Below, piece by piece: positions 19,429 to 27,770 of a stretch of 64,000 bases of DNA. The stretch is from positions 1-64,000 of IMG/VR virus record IMGVR_UViG_3300023240_001391. One strand, given 5' to 3'. Below the pieces are notes generated by a model. That model saw nothing but the letters and a program-made list of their open reading frames with translations. It had not been told where the DNA came from and did no database searches. The number at the start of each line of letters is the position of its first letter. Position 1 is the stretch's first letter. The position numbers and the translations under genes are program-made. Source of the DNA: a virus.

Positions 19429-19932
19429 ATGACAAACAAAGAAAGAGCATTAATGGTGGCAGAAGTAGCACACCGCAATCAAACCTATGATATATACCCA
19501 TACACATATCATGTTAAACGAGTTGCAAATCGAGCTGAATCTTTAGGGTATGATGAGGCTATTGTGATTTCATGTATATTACATGACACATTAGAAGATA
19601 CTGATCTTTCGTATAAAGATCTTAGAAAGGCATTTGGTGTGGAAGTGGCGGAGATTGTATATTGTGTTACTGATGAACTAGGCCGTAATCGTATTGAAAA
19701 GAAACAAAAGACATTTCCGAAAATAAAATCTAATTGGAAGGCCACAGTTGTTAAGATATGTGATCGAATTGAAAATGTAACTCAATCACTGCAATATAAT
19801 GAAGCAAAGCTTAAAATGTATAAAAGTGAGCATAAATATTTTGTTGAGGCAATATCCAATCCACATCACCCACAAGATGAGGTGGGTAAGGCTTGGGGAG
19901 TGTTAAATGATTTAATGAATACAAATAAATAA
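19429..19932 (+). CDS. RelA/SpoT-type HD hydrolase (MESH1-like)
   Basis: 168 residues, start at ATG 19429. It has every residue expected for the (p)ppGpp hydrolase HD fold: H28 in YTYH, H52-D53 in LHDTLED with E56 and D57, and D112/N116 in KICDRIENV, equivalent to the DRxxN motif of SpoT. There is no synthetase domain. Such stand-alone enzymes remove the 3' pyrophosphate of ppGpp; relatives can also act on other 3'-phosphorylated nucleotides. In a phage it could keep host transcription active under starvation or counter alarmone-based defence. Confidence 0.85.
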   Translation: MTNKERALMVAEVAHRNQTYDIYPYTYHVKRVANRAESLGYDEAIVISCILHDTLEDTDLSYKDLRKAFGVEVAEIVYCVTDELGRNRIEKKQKTFPKIKSNWKATVVKICDRIENVTQSLQYNEAKLKMYKSEHKYFVEAISNPHHPQDEVGKAWGVLNDLMNTNK

Positions 19933-19948
19933 TAAAAATAATAAAAAT

Positions 19949-20221
19949 ATGAAAAAGGTAGTATTGTTTGCAATGGTCGTAGCAATGACCGTATTGGGAT
20001 CATCTTGTACGGAGAATACAAGAGCACGTTCATTTGGTGGAACTCAGGAAATTGAACTAAAAGAAAATGAACGATTTGTGAATATAACTTGGAAAGATTC
20101 TGATTTGTGGGTGGTGACCGAAGACACTTTAACTGGTATTGGATATGCTAGAGAGAGATCAAGGTATGGTGTGTTAGAAGGCACGGTTATTATAAAAAGA
20201 AAAGGTACTACAGGCCTATAA
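19949..20221 (+). CDS. Putative lipoprotein, 90 aa
   Basis: MKKVVLFAMVVAMTVLGSSC is a signal peptide with a lipobox ending at C20, so the protein should be lipidated on the cell envelope. The rest is a short beta-rich domain. A superinfection-exclusion role is possible but unproven. Confidence 0.75.
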   Translation: MKKVVLFAMVVAMTVLGSSCTENTRARSFGGTQEIELKENERFVNITWKDSDLWVVTEDTLTGIGYARERSRYGVLEGTVIIKRKGTTGL

Positions 20222-20239
20222 CTAAAATGATTGAAACTG

Positions 20240-20416
20240 ATGTTTAACGAAAACCCGTGGCACGAGCACCCCACTACGATACCATACCTAATAGATAGAC
20301 AGTATGAAGTGATGTTAAAGGGTGGGGAAATTGAAGAAGACACCTTTACAGGATTTAATTGGTACAATTATGATTGGACTGATATAATCGCATGGCGATA
20401 CTTAACAAATTCTTAA
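20240..20416 (+). CDS. Short unknown protein, 58 aa
   Basis: Start at ATG 20240. Rich in Trp, His and Asp/Glu (NENPWHEHPTTIPYL, GFNWYNYDWTDIIAW). Overlaps the next gene by 25 bases. Confidence 0.55.
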   Translation: MFNENPWHEHPTTIPYLIDRQYEVMLKGGEIEEDTFTGFNWYNYDWTDIIAWRYLTNS

Positions 20417-20661
20417 TAATGATAATAATGAGAGGACTTATAATGGCATTTATCATCACATTTTTTGAAATCATAATTGTAATTATGATCACCTTAATTA
20501 TATTAATGATTATCTGTTTTGTGGAATGGAATACTGATTCAGTCGATTGGGTTATTAATTGGTTAACCGAACCGTGGGGTAGGGGTGCTAGAATTAGTAT
20601 CTGTATTCTATTTGCATTTAATTGGTTTATCGGATTTGTCAGTGCAGCATTTGTGGATTAA
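20392..20661 (+). CDS. Two-pass membrane protein, 89 aa
   Basis: Very hydrophobic N-terminal span (residues 8-48) and a C-terminal span (ISICILFAFNWFIGFVSAAF) around a soluble loop. ATGs at 20419 and 20428 are alternative starts. Confidence 0.6.
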   Translation: MAILNKFLIMIIMRGLIMAFIITFFEIIIVIMITLIILMIICFVEWNTDSVDWVINWLTEPWGRGARISICILFAFNWFIGFVSAAFVD

Positions 20662-20686
20662 AATAATATTAACATAAATAAAAAAT

Positions 20687-21226
20687 ATGAATAAGTATAA
20701 GAAGTTTGTTAAGGAGTTATTTAATAGCTCAACTGAGTTGAGAAATAGTATTAATGATAAATTTCCAGGGGAATTTTCATCTAATGGTTTGATATCAAAT
20801 AAGTGGCATGAAATACTACACTCTGGTGGTGCATTGTTTTATTATAATGGTGATTCAACCAATTACGGTTTCAGATCTAATGGTGCTTGGACATCATACG
20901 TTGTTGATCTTGGTGATCGGGTAGAGGCTAATGTAGTTTCAACTGATATAGTATTACCCAAACTAATAAAATTGGCAACTCGATTGGGGTATGTAGAGGG
21001 GGCTAACGTAGATCTATTTGAACTTACTGGTGATACACTGTTAAGAAATTGTCGCATCACATCAAATGAAGTAAACTATGATGAAGATAAGGATATACTT
21101 GTGATTGGTGGTTCGACGGTTTACCGACAAGGTAGATGGATGCCAAAAATAATGACAGATATTAGAATGTCAGAAATATCAGAGAAGTTTAAGGTTCCCG
21201 TTTTATCTATAAACATCATACCTTAG
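20687..21226 (+). CDS. Unknown protein, 179 aa
   Basis: Helical start (YKKFVKELFNSSTELRNSI) followed by beta-rich sequence. No family recognised. Five bases separate it from the next gene. Confidence 0.65.
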   Translation: MNKYKKFVKELFNSSTELRNSINDKFPGEFSSNGLISNKWHEILHSGGALFYYNGDSTNYGFRSNGAWTSYVVDLGDRVEANVVSTDIVLPKLIKLATRLGYVEGANVDLFELTGDTLLRNCRITSNEVNYDEDKDILVIGGSTVYRQGRWMPKIMTDIRMSEISEKFKVPVLSINIIP

Positions 21227-21231
21227 TAACA

Positions 21232-21618
21232 ATGAGAATATTAGCAAATTTAATTATGTGCCCCGATGGAACCATACTCCAGTCACACCATCGGCATGAT
21301 TTTAAATCACATATAGATGAAAATGGTCGATATAGTATGGTCGATGGTGGAATTGATTATCTTAAACGTGGTGGTGAGTTTATTGAGATGTCGATACATG
21401 AAGGTGACCCTTTCATATTAATACGTAGGTATATTTGTAGAATAAATAAAGACAAAGACGGTCTAGGTATACCAGTACATACCCCACTTTTCCAAATGGA
21501 TATTGAGTGGTTAAAAACCCTAGTCGATTGGTTAGAGAGAAATCAACCCGACAATCCTTATAGAGAATATTACATAAAGGAGATTGAATGGCGGGAAAAT
21601 GAACCTACATCTAAATAA
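21232..21618 (+). CDS. Phage unknown protein, 128 aa
   Basis: Contains MCPDGTILQSHHRHDFKSHIDENGRYSMVDGG, a pattern I recall as widespread in phage genomes without known function, and MDIEWLKTLVDWLE near the C-terminus. Confidence 0.7.
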   Translation: MRILANLIMCPDGTILQSHHRHDFKSHIDENGRYSMVDGGIDYLKRGGEFIEMSIHEGDPFILIRRYICRINKDKDGLGIPVHTPLFQMDIEWLKTLVDWLERNQPDNPYREYYIKEIEWRENEPTSK

Positions 21619-21640
21619 AAATAACGAGCAATTTTAAATA

Positions 21641-21961
21641 ATGAAACGATTCAATAACCTATTTGCCAACACATCTATTGTTAGGGAATACAAAGCTGAA
21701 CCAAAGAGTTCATTATACACATCTATGTTAGAAAACTTTGTATACGGATTACTAGGTTCTATATTGGTGGTGTTTATATCACAGAAGCAAGATATGATGG
21801 TTCTGATTGGATATATGATGTATTATTTCTACGTTGGTAAGGTCATCAATCGACCGAAGTACGTAACATCACTTGGTAAGTTCATAGTATTTCCAATACC
21901 AACTACATTAGGAGCCTTCATAGGGTATAAATTAGCTTATTTACTAACAGATTTTATATAA
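21641..21961 (+). CDS. Membrane protein, 106 aa
   Basis: Three probable spans (NFVYGLLGSILVVFIS, MVLIGYMMYYFYVG, FPIPTTLGAFIGYKLAYLL) after a soluble 35-residue N-terminus. One-base overlap with the next gene. Confidence 0.65.
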   Translation: MKRFNNLFANTSIVREYKAEPKSSLYTSMLENFVYGLLGSILVVFISQKQDMMVLIGYMMYYFYVGKVINRPKYVTSLGKFIVFPIPTTLGAFIGYKLAYLLTDFI

Positions 21962-22128
21962 TGAAAAAGATAATAATTTACGAATATCAGTTAAAACTAA
22001 TTGAACATGCATTAAGAATGACATCTAATATTCATAAGAGTTCGGATGGGATTACATCATTTGATAGGGTAGTACGAAACGCATGGGGATTTTCCCAAAA
22101 TGCATTGGCAGAATCGGATACGGAATAA
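21961..22128 (+). CDS. Short unknown protein, 55 aa
   Basis: MKKIIIYEYQLKLIEHALRMTSN, helical, ends before a terminator-promoter. Start overlaps the previous stop by one base. Confidence 0.6.
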   Translation: MKKIIIYEYQLKLIEHALRMTSNIHKSSDGITSFDRVVRNAWGFSQNALAESDTE

Positions 22129-22164
22129 GTAAGATTCATCTAAATTTAACAATTCCTTAACATT

Positions 22165-22188
22165 AAAAGATTGATATATCAGTCTTTT
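22165..22188 (+). terminator. Terminator fused to the next promoter
   Basis: AAAAGATTGATATATCAGTCTTTTTT forms a stem of about 9 pairs with one G-T. The TTG of the following promoter (22171) is inside it. Confidence 0.8.
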
Positions 22189-22200
22189 TTCTTATATTGT
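22171..22200 (+). promoter_or_regulatory. Promoter giving a nearly leaderless mRNA
   Basis: TTG at 22171, 19 bases, TATATTGT at 22193, and the ATG only four bases later at 22204, so transcription should begin at or next to the start codon. Confidence 0.7.
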
Positions 22201-22203
22201 AGT

Positions 22204-22536
22204 ATGGATTTAATAACAAAAACTCAGTATGATTACTTATATAAACTAGCAACAAAAGGCAAACGTAGGCGGAATCGGTATTATTTGAATGTGCTTTCAA
22301 AAGTTAATCCTCAATCCATTATGTTTGAAATAACGGATGTAGATGCTCATATAACGGATGCAGATGCTCATATACGTGATACTGGAATCAATGTAGTATT
22401 CGAATCGGATGTGTGTATTAATTCAAGGTGGCTTTTCAGATTAACTGACGTTGGAAAACGAACTTTGCCATTAGAATGTCGAAATGCACTTCGTGAAGTA
22501 TTTGATAGTGAAGAACATAACAGATGTGGATTTTAA
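22204..22536 (+). CDS. QWDF-family small protein 1, 110 aa
   Basis: First of eight paralogues at 22.2-25.7 kb that share an N-terminal LTKxQYD/WDF motif and a C-terminal xALRxxWD motif. Here they read LITKTQYDYLYKL and CRNALREVFD. It contains a short internal repeat, DVDAHITDADAHI. Function unknown. Confidence 0.7.
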   Translation: MDLITKTQYDYLYKLATKGKRRRNRYYLNVLSKVNPQSIMFEITDVDAHITDADAHIRDTGINVVFESDVCINSRWLFRLTDVGKRTLPLECRNALREVFDSEEHNRCGF

Positions 22537-22560
22537 ATTTACTTTAAATAAGGAAATATA

Positions 22561-22962
22561 ATGACATTACTTTGGCTTGATGATATGAGAAACCCATTCA
22601 TTGATAACTGGTTGCGAGATTACGCACCACGATTTATTGATGAAGAAGTGATTTGGGTTAGGAGTTACTTAGAATTCACCGATTGGATCAATACTAATGG
22701 ATTGCCTGATATGATATGTTTTGATCACGATTTAGGTGAGGACGTTGCTAGAGATAAAGTATCCAATGGACTGAGTAAACGACAAGCTAGGATTCAAAAA
22801 CGTGAAACAATTAGTGGATTTGAGTGTGCCAAATGGTTAGTTGATTATTGTATTGATAATAATGATGAATTACCACAATGGTCTGTGCAAAGTGCAAACC
22901 CCGTAGGAAGGGATAATATAAATGGGTTGCTTAACAATTACCGTAACCATTGTAGTGAATGA
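22561..22962 (+). CDS. Cyclic-phosphate processing receiver-like protein (cREC), 133 aa
   Basis: LLWLDDMRNPF, MICFDHDLGED and SGFECAKWLVDYC follow the pattern of the receiver-like domain named for a proposed role in cyclic phosphate processing (PF20274). The acidic D-D pair and HD motif are intact. In phages it is often found with RNA repair genes, which fits RtcB and the ligase here. Biochemistry is not established. Confidence 0.7.
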   Translation: MTLLWLDDMRNPFIDNWLRDYAPRFIDEEVIWVRSYLEFTDWINTNGLPDMICFDHDLGEDVARDKVSNGLSKRQARIQKRETISGFECAKWLVDYCIDNNDELPQWSVQSANPVGRDNINGLLNNYRNHCSE

Positions 22963-22968
22963 TACGAT

Positions 22969-23280
22969 ATGATAAACCATAGCAAAAATATACTCTTAGA
23001 TAATACACAGTGGGAATTTCTATATGGTCTAGTAGAACATAGCGGGCCCACTTATGTAAAAGATCTCACAGGTAATTCTTCAATTAAATTTAATTATCAC
23101 GGTTTTGGTGTAGATAGTATCATAAAACCTTATATATGGATGTATGTGTACAAGCACGGTCAGTCATATCAGTATAAAATTAAACAAAACCATGCCCAAC
23201 GCCATATAAATGGATCTCAAATCCCACTTTTACTTAAATACACATTAAGAAGTCTATGGAACAAAAAACATTTAAATTAA
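22969..23280 (+). CDS. QWDF-family small protein 2, 103 aa
   Basis: LLDNTQWEFLYGLVEHSG near the N-terminus and LKYTLRSLWNKK at the end align with the family motifs. Six bases after the receiver-like gene. Confidence 0.7.
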   Translation: MINHSKNILLDNTQWEFLYGLVEHSGPTYVKDLTGNSSIKFNYHGFGVDSIIKPYIWMYVYKHGQSYQYKIKQNHAQRHINGSQIPLLLKYTLRSLWNKKHLN

Positions 23281-23320
23281 CTGAGGAACAATTTCTAAAT
23301 AAGGTATAATAATTACAGAT

Positions 23321-23587
23321 ATGCTCACACAAATCCAATGGGATTATATGGAAAGTTTAAGTAAATCAGATGGTCGAAGTCATGCTTATATATTATCAAA
23401 TAATAAACGTGTCTATTTAATACAATCCACTAATGAACCCCATCGATTAACGTTTTATATTGATCAAGGAGCCGTAACTGGACCATCATACTCAGTTGTA
23501 AGTAGATCGGTGAATCACCACGCCCTCACACGGGAAGTTAGAGAAATAATGCATGAAATTTGGGAACTTAACAATAAAGATGAATAA
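23321..23587 (+). CDS. QWDF-family small protein 3, 88 aa
   Basis: LTQIQWDYMESLSKSDG at the N-terminus and EVREIMHEIWELNN at the end. Overlaps the next gene by eight bases. Confidence 0.7.
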   Translation: MLTQIQWDYMESLSKSDGRSHAYILSNNKRVYLIQSTNEPHRLTFYIDQGAVTGPSYSVVSRSVNHHALTREVREIMHEIWELNNKDE

Positions 23588-23873
23588 TTCAACATTATTA
23601 ACAAAAAAACAATATGATTGGATGTCTCAGATGTCTAAAGTGTATAATGTAGAACCACCACTTATCCAATTCAGCTCTTTCAAATTGGGTATATTTACTG
23701 GATTATCGGGTCGTATTTACGTTAGAATCGAAAAAGCTGATCATCAGATGTTGTTATATTCATTCGAAGAAGATCAAATTGGAGACCGTAGAATGCCACC
23801 AATCGTGAAATCGTGTTTAAATGAATATTGGACTCGTTGGAAATTTAAATTAAAATTAAAACAAATATTATGA
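23580..23873 (+). CDS. QWDF-family small protein 4, 97 aa
   Basis: Start at ATG 23580, where the previous gene's stop overlaps. LLTKKQYDWMSQMSKVY and VKSCLNEYWTRW are the family ends; the centre is the most divergent. Confidence 0.7.
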   Translation: MNNSTLLTKKQYDWMSQMSKVYNVEPPLIQFSSFKLGIFTGLSGRIYVRIEKADHQMLLYSFEEDQIGDRRMPPIVKSCLNEYWTRWKFKLKLKQIL

Positions 23874-24211
23874 AAATTGTAACAACAGATTACCCCTGTG
23901 GAATCAACACAGATGGTCAGAATTTTTATGTAGAGACTGAAATGGTTCGGGATTTAGATGGTGGCTTTAATGCATGGAAGATGAGGAAAGAACGATTTAT
24001 AGATGCAAATGAAACTGTAGACGGAATTATATTGTATGATATTACACCTATTACGATAGATCATTACAATTACAATACGGGTCTTCAAATTAGATATGCG
24101 TACAGTGTAGTTGATGTTAAAGATAAAGTGGTAACGGAAACAATTACAGAAACAACGACCGTGACTGAAATCACATATGAATCTAAACCTTCAATAGTGA
24201 GCCTCAGATAA
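23870..24211 (+). CDS. Unknown protein, 113 aa, possibly frameshifted
   Basis: Overlaps the previous gene by four bases. Ends in a Thr-rich segment (VVTETITETTTVTEITYES). An open frame without an ATG continues right after its stop (24241-24381), so the pair could be one protein joined by frameshifting or one broken gene. Confidence 0.65.
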   Translation: MKIVTTDYPCGINTDGQNFYVETEMVRDLDGGFNAWKMRKERFIDANETVDGIILYDITPITIDHYNYNTGLQIRYAYSVVDVKDKVVTETITETTTVTEITYESKPSIVSLR

Positions 24212-24240
24212 AAACTAAGGTAAATAATCCAATCAAACCT

Positions 24241-24381
24241 GTGTGGGATGAAGATGAAGTATATACATTATGCTTAAAGTCATATCTACGGGGTCTTTCA
24301 GATGCATCATCACATTTCTTTAAAGAAACATTTAGTAAACTTATAGAAGTTCTTATGTCGAAGAAGTTAACAAAATCTTAA
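24241..24381 (+). CDS. Short ORF without ATG, 46 aa
   Basis: Open frame from 24211 onward; the only usable start is GTG 24241. VWDEDEVYTLCLKSYLRGLSDASSHFFKETF looks like real protein. It may be the C-terminus of the preceding gene. Confidence 0.4.
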   Translation: MWDEDEVYTLCLKSYLRGLSDASSHFFKETFSKLIEVLMSKKLTKS

Positions 24382-24391
24382 CATAGGAGAT

Positions 24392-24422
24392 TTGGATACC
24401 TCATTTAAGTTCCGTACATTGC
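24392..24422 (+). promoter_or_regulatory. Bacteroidetes-type promoter, second leader class
   Basis: TTG at 24392, 20 bases, TACATTGC at 24415, then TGTAATGATTAATAA as in the promoters at 5522 and 47448. Confidence 0.7.
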
Positions 24423-24458
24423 CTCTGTAATGATTAATAATCATCTAATAATAAAGAT

Positions 24459-24764
24459 ATGGTATTAAATGATATGGTGAATACGATTTTAACAAAACGA
24501 CAATGGGATTTTATAAAATGGGCCGCTGATAACGATCACAATCAATTCTATAGTGGTGATTTCAGAGTAGAACTGAAAAACACACCCATCTTTCTACCAA
24601 CCGAAGTCATAGAAATTAGATTAATATCTGGTTCTGGAGAAAAAGAACGTAGTTATACCTTTTACGCTCGTGATACAGAGTATATCGATTCTCTCATTAG
24701 ATCTGACATGATATTCGCACTAAAAAGAATGTGGAATTATCATCGAAGAAATGGAAACATATAA
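24459..24764 (+). CDS. QWDF-family small protein 5, 101 aa
   Basis: ILTKRQWDFIKWAADNDH and IFALKRMWNYHRRNGNI. ATG 24474 is an alternative start. Very close to members 6 and 7. Confidence 0.75.
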   Translation: MVLNDMVNTILTKRQWDFIKWAADNDHNQFYSGDFRVELKNTPIFLPTEVIEIRLISGSGEKERSYTFYARDTEYIDSLIRSDMIFALKRMWNYHRRNGNI

Positions 24765-24775
24765 TTAATTATATA

Positions 24776-25072
24776 ATGACGGTAATGCCTGATTTAACAA
24801 AACGACAGTGGGATTTTATAAATAGCAACCACCCAATGTGCTTGCCACCTTACTTTGGCCGTGATTTCGATTTGATCTCCAAGATTAAATATTTATCACC
24901 CTTAAACATAAGGGTTATAGAACTTGAATTAAGAATTGGCACGGGGGAATATGAATCTAGTAGAACACTCATTACTGCCGATCCAGTAGATGGAACCACT
25001 CATATTCCAGATAATTTCAAAACAGCACTAAGAGAAATGTGGGATTTTCACAACCTATATGGTAACATATAA
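24776..25072 (+). CDS. QWDF-family small protein 6, 98 aa
   Basis: Start at ATG 24776 because the frame upstream lies in member 5. DLTKRQWDFINSNHPM and HIPDNFKTALREMWDFHN. Confidence 0.75.
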   Translation: MTVMPDLTKRQWDFINSNHPMCLPPYFGRDFDLISKIKYLSPLNIRVIELELRIGTGEYESSRTLITADPVDGTTHIPDNFKTALREMWDFHNLYGNI

Positions 25073-25079
25073 TAATTTT

Positions 25080-25388
25080 ATGAGCATGGTAATGAGTACT
25101 CCTTTAACAAAACGACAGTGGGATTTTATAAAGAACTATCATAAAGCGACACATAATAGTGGTGTTTACTATGGTGTTGAGTTCACTCTAATCTTTAGGA
25201 TTTCACATACACCAACCAATTATAGCTATATGGTGGAAGTTGAATTAATAACTGATGGTAATGGTAGTAAATTCAGTAAAAGACTGAGTTTTTGCGATCC
25301 CACTCAAGGAACCACTCATATTCCAGATGATATGAAATCCGCCCTAAGAAAAATGTGGGATTATCTTAACCCAATTTTCGATAAATAA
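25080..25388 (+). CDS. QWDF-family small protein 7, 102 aa
   Basis: Start at ATG 25080. PLTKRQWDFIKNYHKAT and HIPDDMKSALRKMWDYLN. The DNA around both ends is nearly the same as in member 6, pointing to recent tandem duplication. Confidence 0.75.
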   Translation: MSMVMSTPLTKRQWDFIKNYHKATHNSGVYYGVEFTLIFRISHTPTNYSYMVEVELITDGNGSKFSKRLSFCDPTQGTTHIPDDMKSALRKMWDYLNPIFDK

Positions 25389-25398
25389 TAGTTTTCTT

Positions 25399-25692
25399 AT
25401 GAATGATAGAGCAACAGCTGAATATTTAACCTCAACACAGTGGGATTTCTTAGAGATGTTGATGAAGAGTGGTTGGAATTTCCTTCCTCTAAATGGTAAT
25501 GAATATATTAAAATAGAATGGGTCGATTTCCCCCCAACTGAAATGATGTTAGATATTATTTTATTAATTGATGGTGTAGTTAAATATCAATGGAGAATAG
25601 GCCGATATTTGGCCAATTCTAATCAATATCTGGAGCATAATTTGAGAATGACACTTAGAGACTTATGGGATGAAGTTAATGGTAATAAATAA
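25399..25692 (+). CDS. QWDF-family small protein 8, 97 aa
   Basis: YLTSTQWDFLEMLMKSG and RMTLRDLWDEVNGNK. Last member of the run. Confidence 0.75.
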   Translation: MNDRATAEYLTSTQWDFLEMLMKSGWNFLPLNGNEYIKIEWVDFPPTEMMLDIILLIDGVVKYQWRIGRYLANSNQYLEHNLRMTLRDLWDEVNGNK

Positions 25693-25709
25693 ATGAAAAC
25701 AAAGTTAAA

Positions 25710-25952
25710 ATGGAAATAATAGCAGAATTAATGGGAATTGGTATTGGGGCAATTTTAGTTGGGGTGGTATTTCTAATATTCATCCCATATCGAGTGGGTG
25801 AATTTTTAGTATATAATTATATTGGTAAACCGCATGGTGCAAGCGATAATATGAAGTGGATATATAAATACTTAATAGGATTGGTCGCGGTTGTGATTTT
25901 AACATCAGTTTGTTTGGGTGTTGGGTATGGATTAATAGAATTAATAAAATGA
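25710..25952 (+). CDS. Two-pass membrane protein, 80 aa
   Basis: N-terminal span IAELMGIGIGAILVGVVFLIFI and C-terminal span LIGLVAVVILTSVCLGVGYGLI. ATGA overlap with the next gene. Confidence 0.65.
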   Translation: MEIIAELMGIGIGAILVGVVFLIFIPYRVGEFLVYNYIGKPHGASDNMKWIYKYLIGLVAVVILTSVCLGVGYGLIELIK

Positions 25953-26242
25953 GCGGATTAAAAGAAAAAATAGAAAGGCACCTTGAGTGGGCAAATAAAA
26001 GGCTTAAACTTCAAGGAAAAGAGTTAGATGAAACTCAGATTGAGATATTGCAGTTTGCTATAGTAAGTGGGTTCACATGCTTAACAGATAAGCAATTCAG
26101 TGAGGATATTGAAGAAGCAATTCGAGATGGTGAGATGGTTTCTTACGGGCCCGAAGGGGCCTACGACTATTTTAGTCAAGAAATTGCATTGGATAATGTT
26201 ATGGGAGCGATCAATGATCGGTTAAGTGGTACAAATGAATAA
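25949..26242 (+). CDS. Unknown helical protein, 97 aa
   Basis: Start at ATG 25949 overlapping the previous stop. MSGLKEKIERHLEWANKRLK and ETQIEILQFAIVSGFTCL. Acidic overall, no family recognised. Confidence 0.65.
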   Translation: MSGLKEKIERHLEWANKRLKLQGKELDETQIEILQFAIVSGFTCLTDKQFSEDIEEAIRDGEMVSYGPEGAYDYFSQEIALDNVMGAINDRLSGTNE

Positions 26243-26260
26243 ATTTAAAAAGAGTCAGAA

Positions 26261-26470
26261 ATGAAAAAGTATTATTTCATAAATTATGCAATTGATATAC
26301 CAGGTCAACGTATTTACTATGGTAGGGATTTGGTAGATCAAACCCCATTCCAATATGCGATGCATTATACAGAGCTCAATGGTCTTTCTAAAAAAAGAAT
26401 CATCCTATCCTCTTATGAGATAGAACCTAGTGAATATAGAATGTATAAAGAATTAATAAACGATGAGTAA
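26261..26470 (+). CDS. Small unknown protein, 69 aa
   Basis: MKKYYFINYAIDIPGQRIYYG, Tyr-rich, overlapping the next gene by eight bases. Confidence 0.6.
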   Translation: MKKYYFINYAIDIPGQRIYYGRDLVDQTPFQYAMHYTELNGLSKKRIILSSYEIEPSEYRMYKELINDE

Positions 26471-26642
26471 AATGGAGAAAGTAATAGAACTTAAAGAGAC
26501 CCATCTAAGACGAATTAGAACAGTTAACAAAATGATAGATAACCCATTGACTCCAAAAGAACGTAGAGATAGATTGGAAGCAAAACTACACACTTACAAA
26601 TGCTTTATAGTAGAACTAGAGGATATATGTGGGGATCAATAA
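26463..26642 (+). CDS. Small basic helical protein, 59 aa
   Basis: ATGAGTAA overlap with the previous stop. MSKMEKVIELKETHLRRIRTV then LTPKERRDRLEAKLHTY: two amphipathic helices around a Pro. Unknown function. Confidence 0.6.
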   Translation: MSKMEKVIELKETHLRRIRTVNKMIDNPLTPKERRDRLEAKLHTYKCFIVELEDICGDQ

Positions 26643-26675
26643 GAAGATTCCTTAACATAACCTTAACATTGAAAA

Positions 26676-26751
26676 TTAGGCTTAGTGTACTCAATTTCGT
26701 ATTTTTGTCTTGTTGGGTTGATAACGAAGTCAGCTCGTTAATTTAAGAATT
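26676..26751 (+). promoter_or_regulatory. Promoter plus hairpin leader, variant copy
   Basis: TTAGG at 26676, 21 bases, TATTTTTG at 26700 (exact TAnnTTTG). The leader hairpin is AACGA-agtcagc-TCGTT here, different bases from other copies but the same shape. Confidence 0.75.
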
Positions 26752-26958
26752 ATGATAGTAGATCAAAAGCAAAGTGCCATTAAAGAAATTAGAAGTAAAT
26801 CAATTCAGACGGAGGCGGTTGTAGAATCTATACATCCTGAACGTTATACTCATGAAGATGAGGAACTAAACGAAATATACGATGATGTCATCATATACGA
26901 TGACTTTCCTGAACTCTACGAAGATGATGGGTATCTAGGATTGGATACCGATTACTAA
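26752..26958 (+). CDS. Acidic unknown protein, 68 aa
   Basis: Strongly acidic C-terminus (YDDVIIYDDFPELYEDDGY). DNA-mimic proteins look like this, but charge alone is not proof. Confidence 0.6.
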   Translation: MIVDQKQSAIKEIRSKSIQTEAVVESIHPERYTHEDEELNEIYDDVIIYDDFPELYEDDGYLGLDTDY

Positions 26959-26984
26959 TATTAGTAACCCAATAAAAAGAAATT

Positions 26985-27497
26985 ATGAAAGCTAATAAAA
27001 TAAAAAAAGACGTAAACTCATTTCGATTGAAAGCAATCAATGTGGCTTGTGCTACTTCGGGATATCAACCATCGTGTGTTGAATATGTATCACTCGATGA
27101 AGATGGTATTCGTGTGGTTTTCGACAACCCATTTGGTTTTGGTGATGATGACTACGATACAGATACTATCGGTGTTTTATATGAAGATTTAGATAGAGAT
27201 ATCTTCGAACTTATTATAGAACGTATCAAAAATGAGGAAGAAACAAAAGAGCTTGCTAAAGAAGCAGAAGTGAGTACAAAGATGAATACTAAAGAGAATG
27301 AAATAATGCTTCTTAAAGAAGATTTAGAATGTGTTCATATGTACTTAGATGATATGGACACACCGAGGAAGGATGTTAATGGTAATGTGTATAGTATCGT
27401 TGGTAGAATTGAATGTAATAGGAGTGAGCAAATATCAAAAGATAATTTTATAAAGGCGGTACATACCCTAGGTTTATTTTCATATAAAACGAAATGA
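26985..27497 (+). CDS. Acidic unknown protein, 170 aa
   Basis: Acidic core (NPFGFGDDDYDTDTIGVLYEDLDRD), a Glu/Lys helix and a C-terminal SIVGRIECNRSEQISKDNFIKAVHTLGLF segment. No family recognised. Confidence 0.65.
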   Translation: MKANKIKKDVNSFRLKAINVACATSGYQPSCVEYVSLDEDGIRVVFDNPFGFGDDDYDTDTIGVLYEDLDRDIFELIIERIKNEEETKELAKEAEVSTKMNTKENEIMLLKEDLECVHMYLDDMDTPRKDVNGNVYSIVGRIECNRSEQISKDNFIKAVHTLGLFSYKTK

Positions 27498-27498
27498 T

Positions 27499-27759
27499 AT
27501 GACACCATTAGAAAAAGCAAAAGAGCTAATAGAGCACTATAAGCAGATACATGATACTGATTATGAAATGGAAGCTTATGGAATGATCCCTTTAATGAAG
27601 AAACATGAACTTAGTGAATGTGCTAATATATGTGTGGATATGATAATAAAGACATTAAATGGGCCACAGTTCCAATATAAAGTGAAATCCGAGATAGATT
27701 ATTGGAATGAGGTGAAGGTGGAGATATCAACTTTTGAAGACCGTTTTACATCATTGTGA
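27499..27759 (+). CDS. Small helical protein, 86 aa
   Basis: LEKAKELIEHYKQIHDTDYEMEAY with later KHELSECANICVDMIIKTL: all-helical. One base after the previous stop. Confidence 0.65.
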   Translation: MTPLEKAKELIEHYKQIHDTDYEMEAYGMIPLMKKHELSECANICVDMIIKTLNGPQFQYKVKSEIDYWNEVKVEISTFEDRFTSL

Positions 27760-27770
27760 AATTGCAGGGA

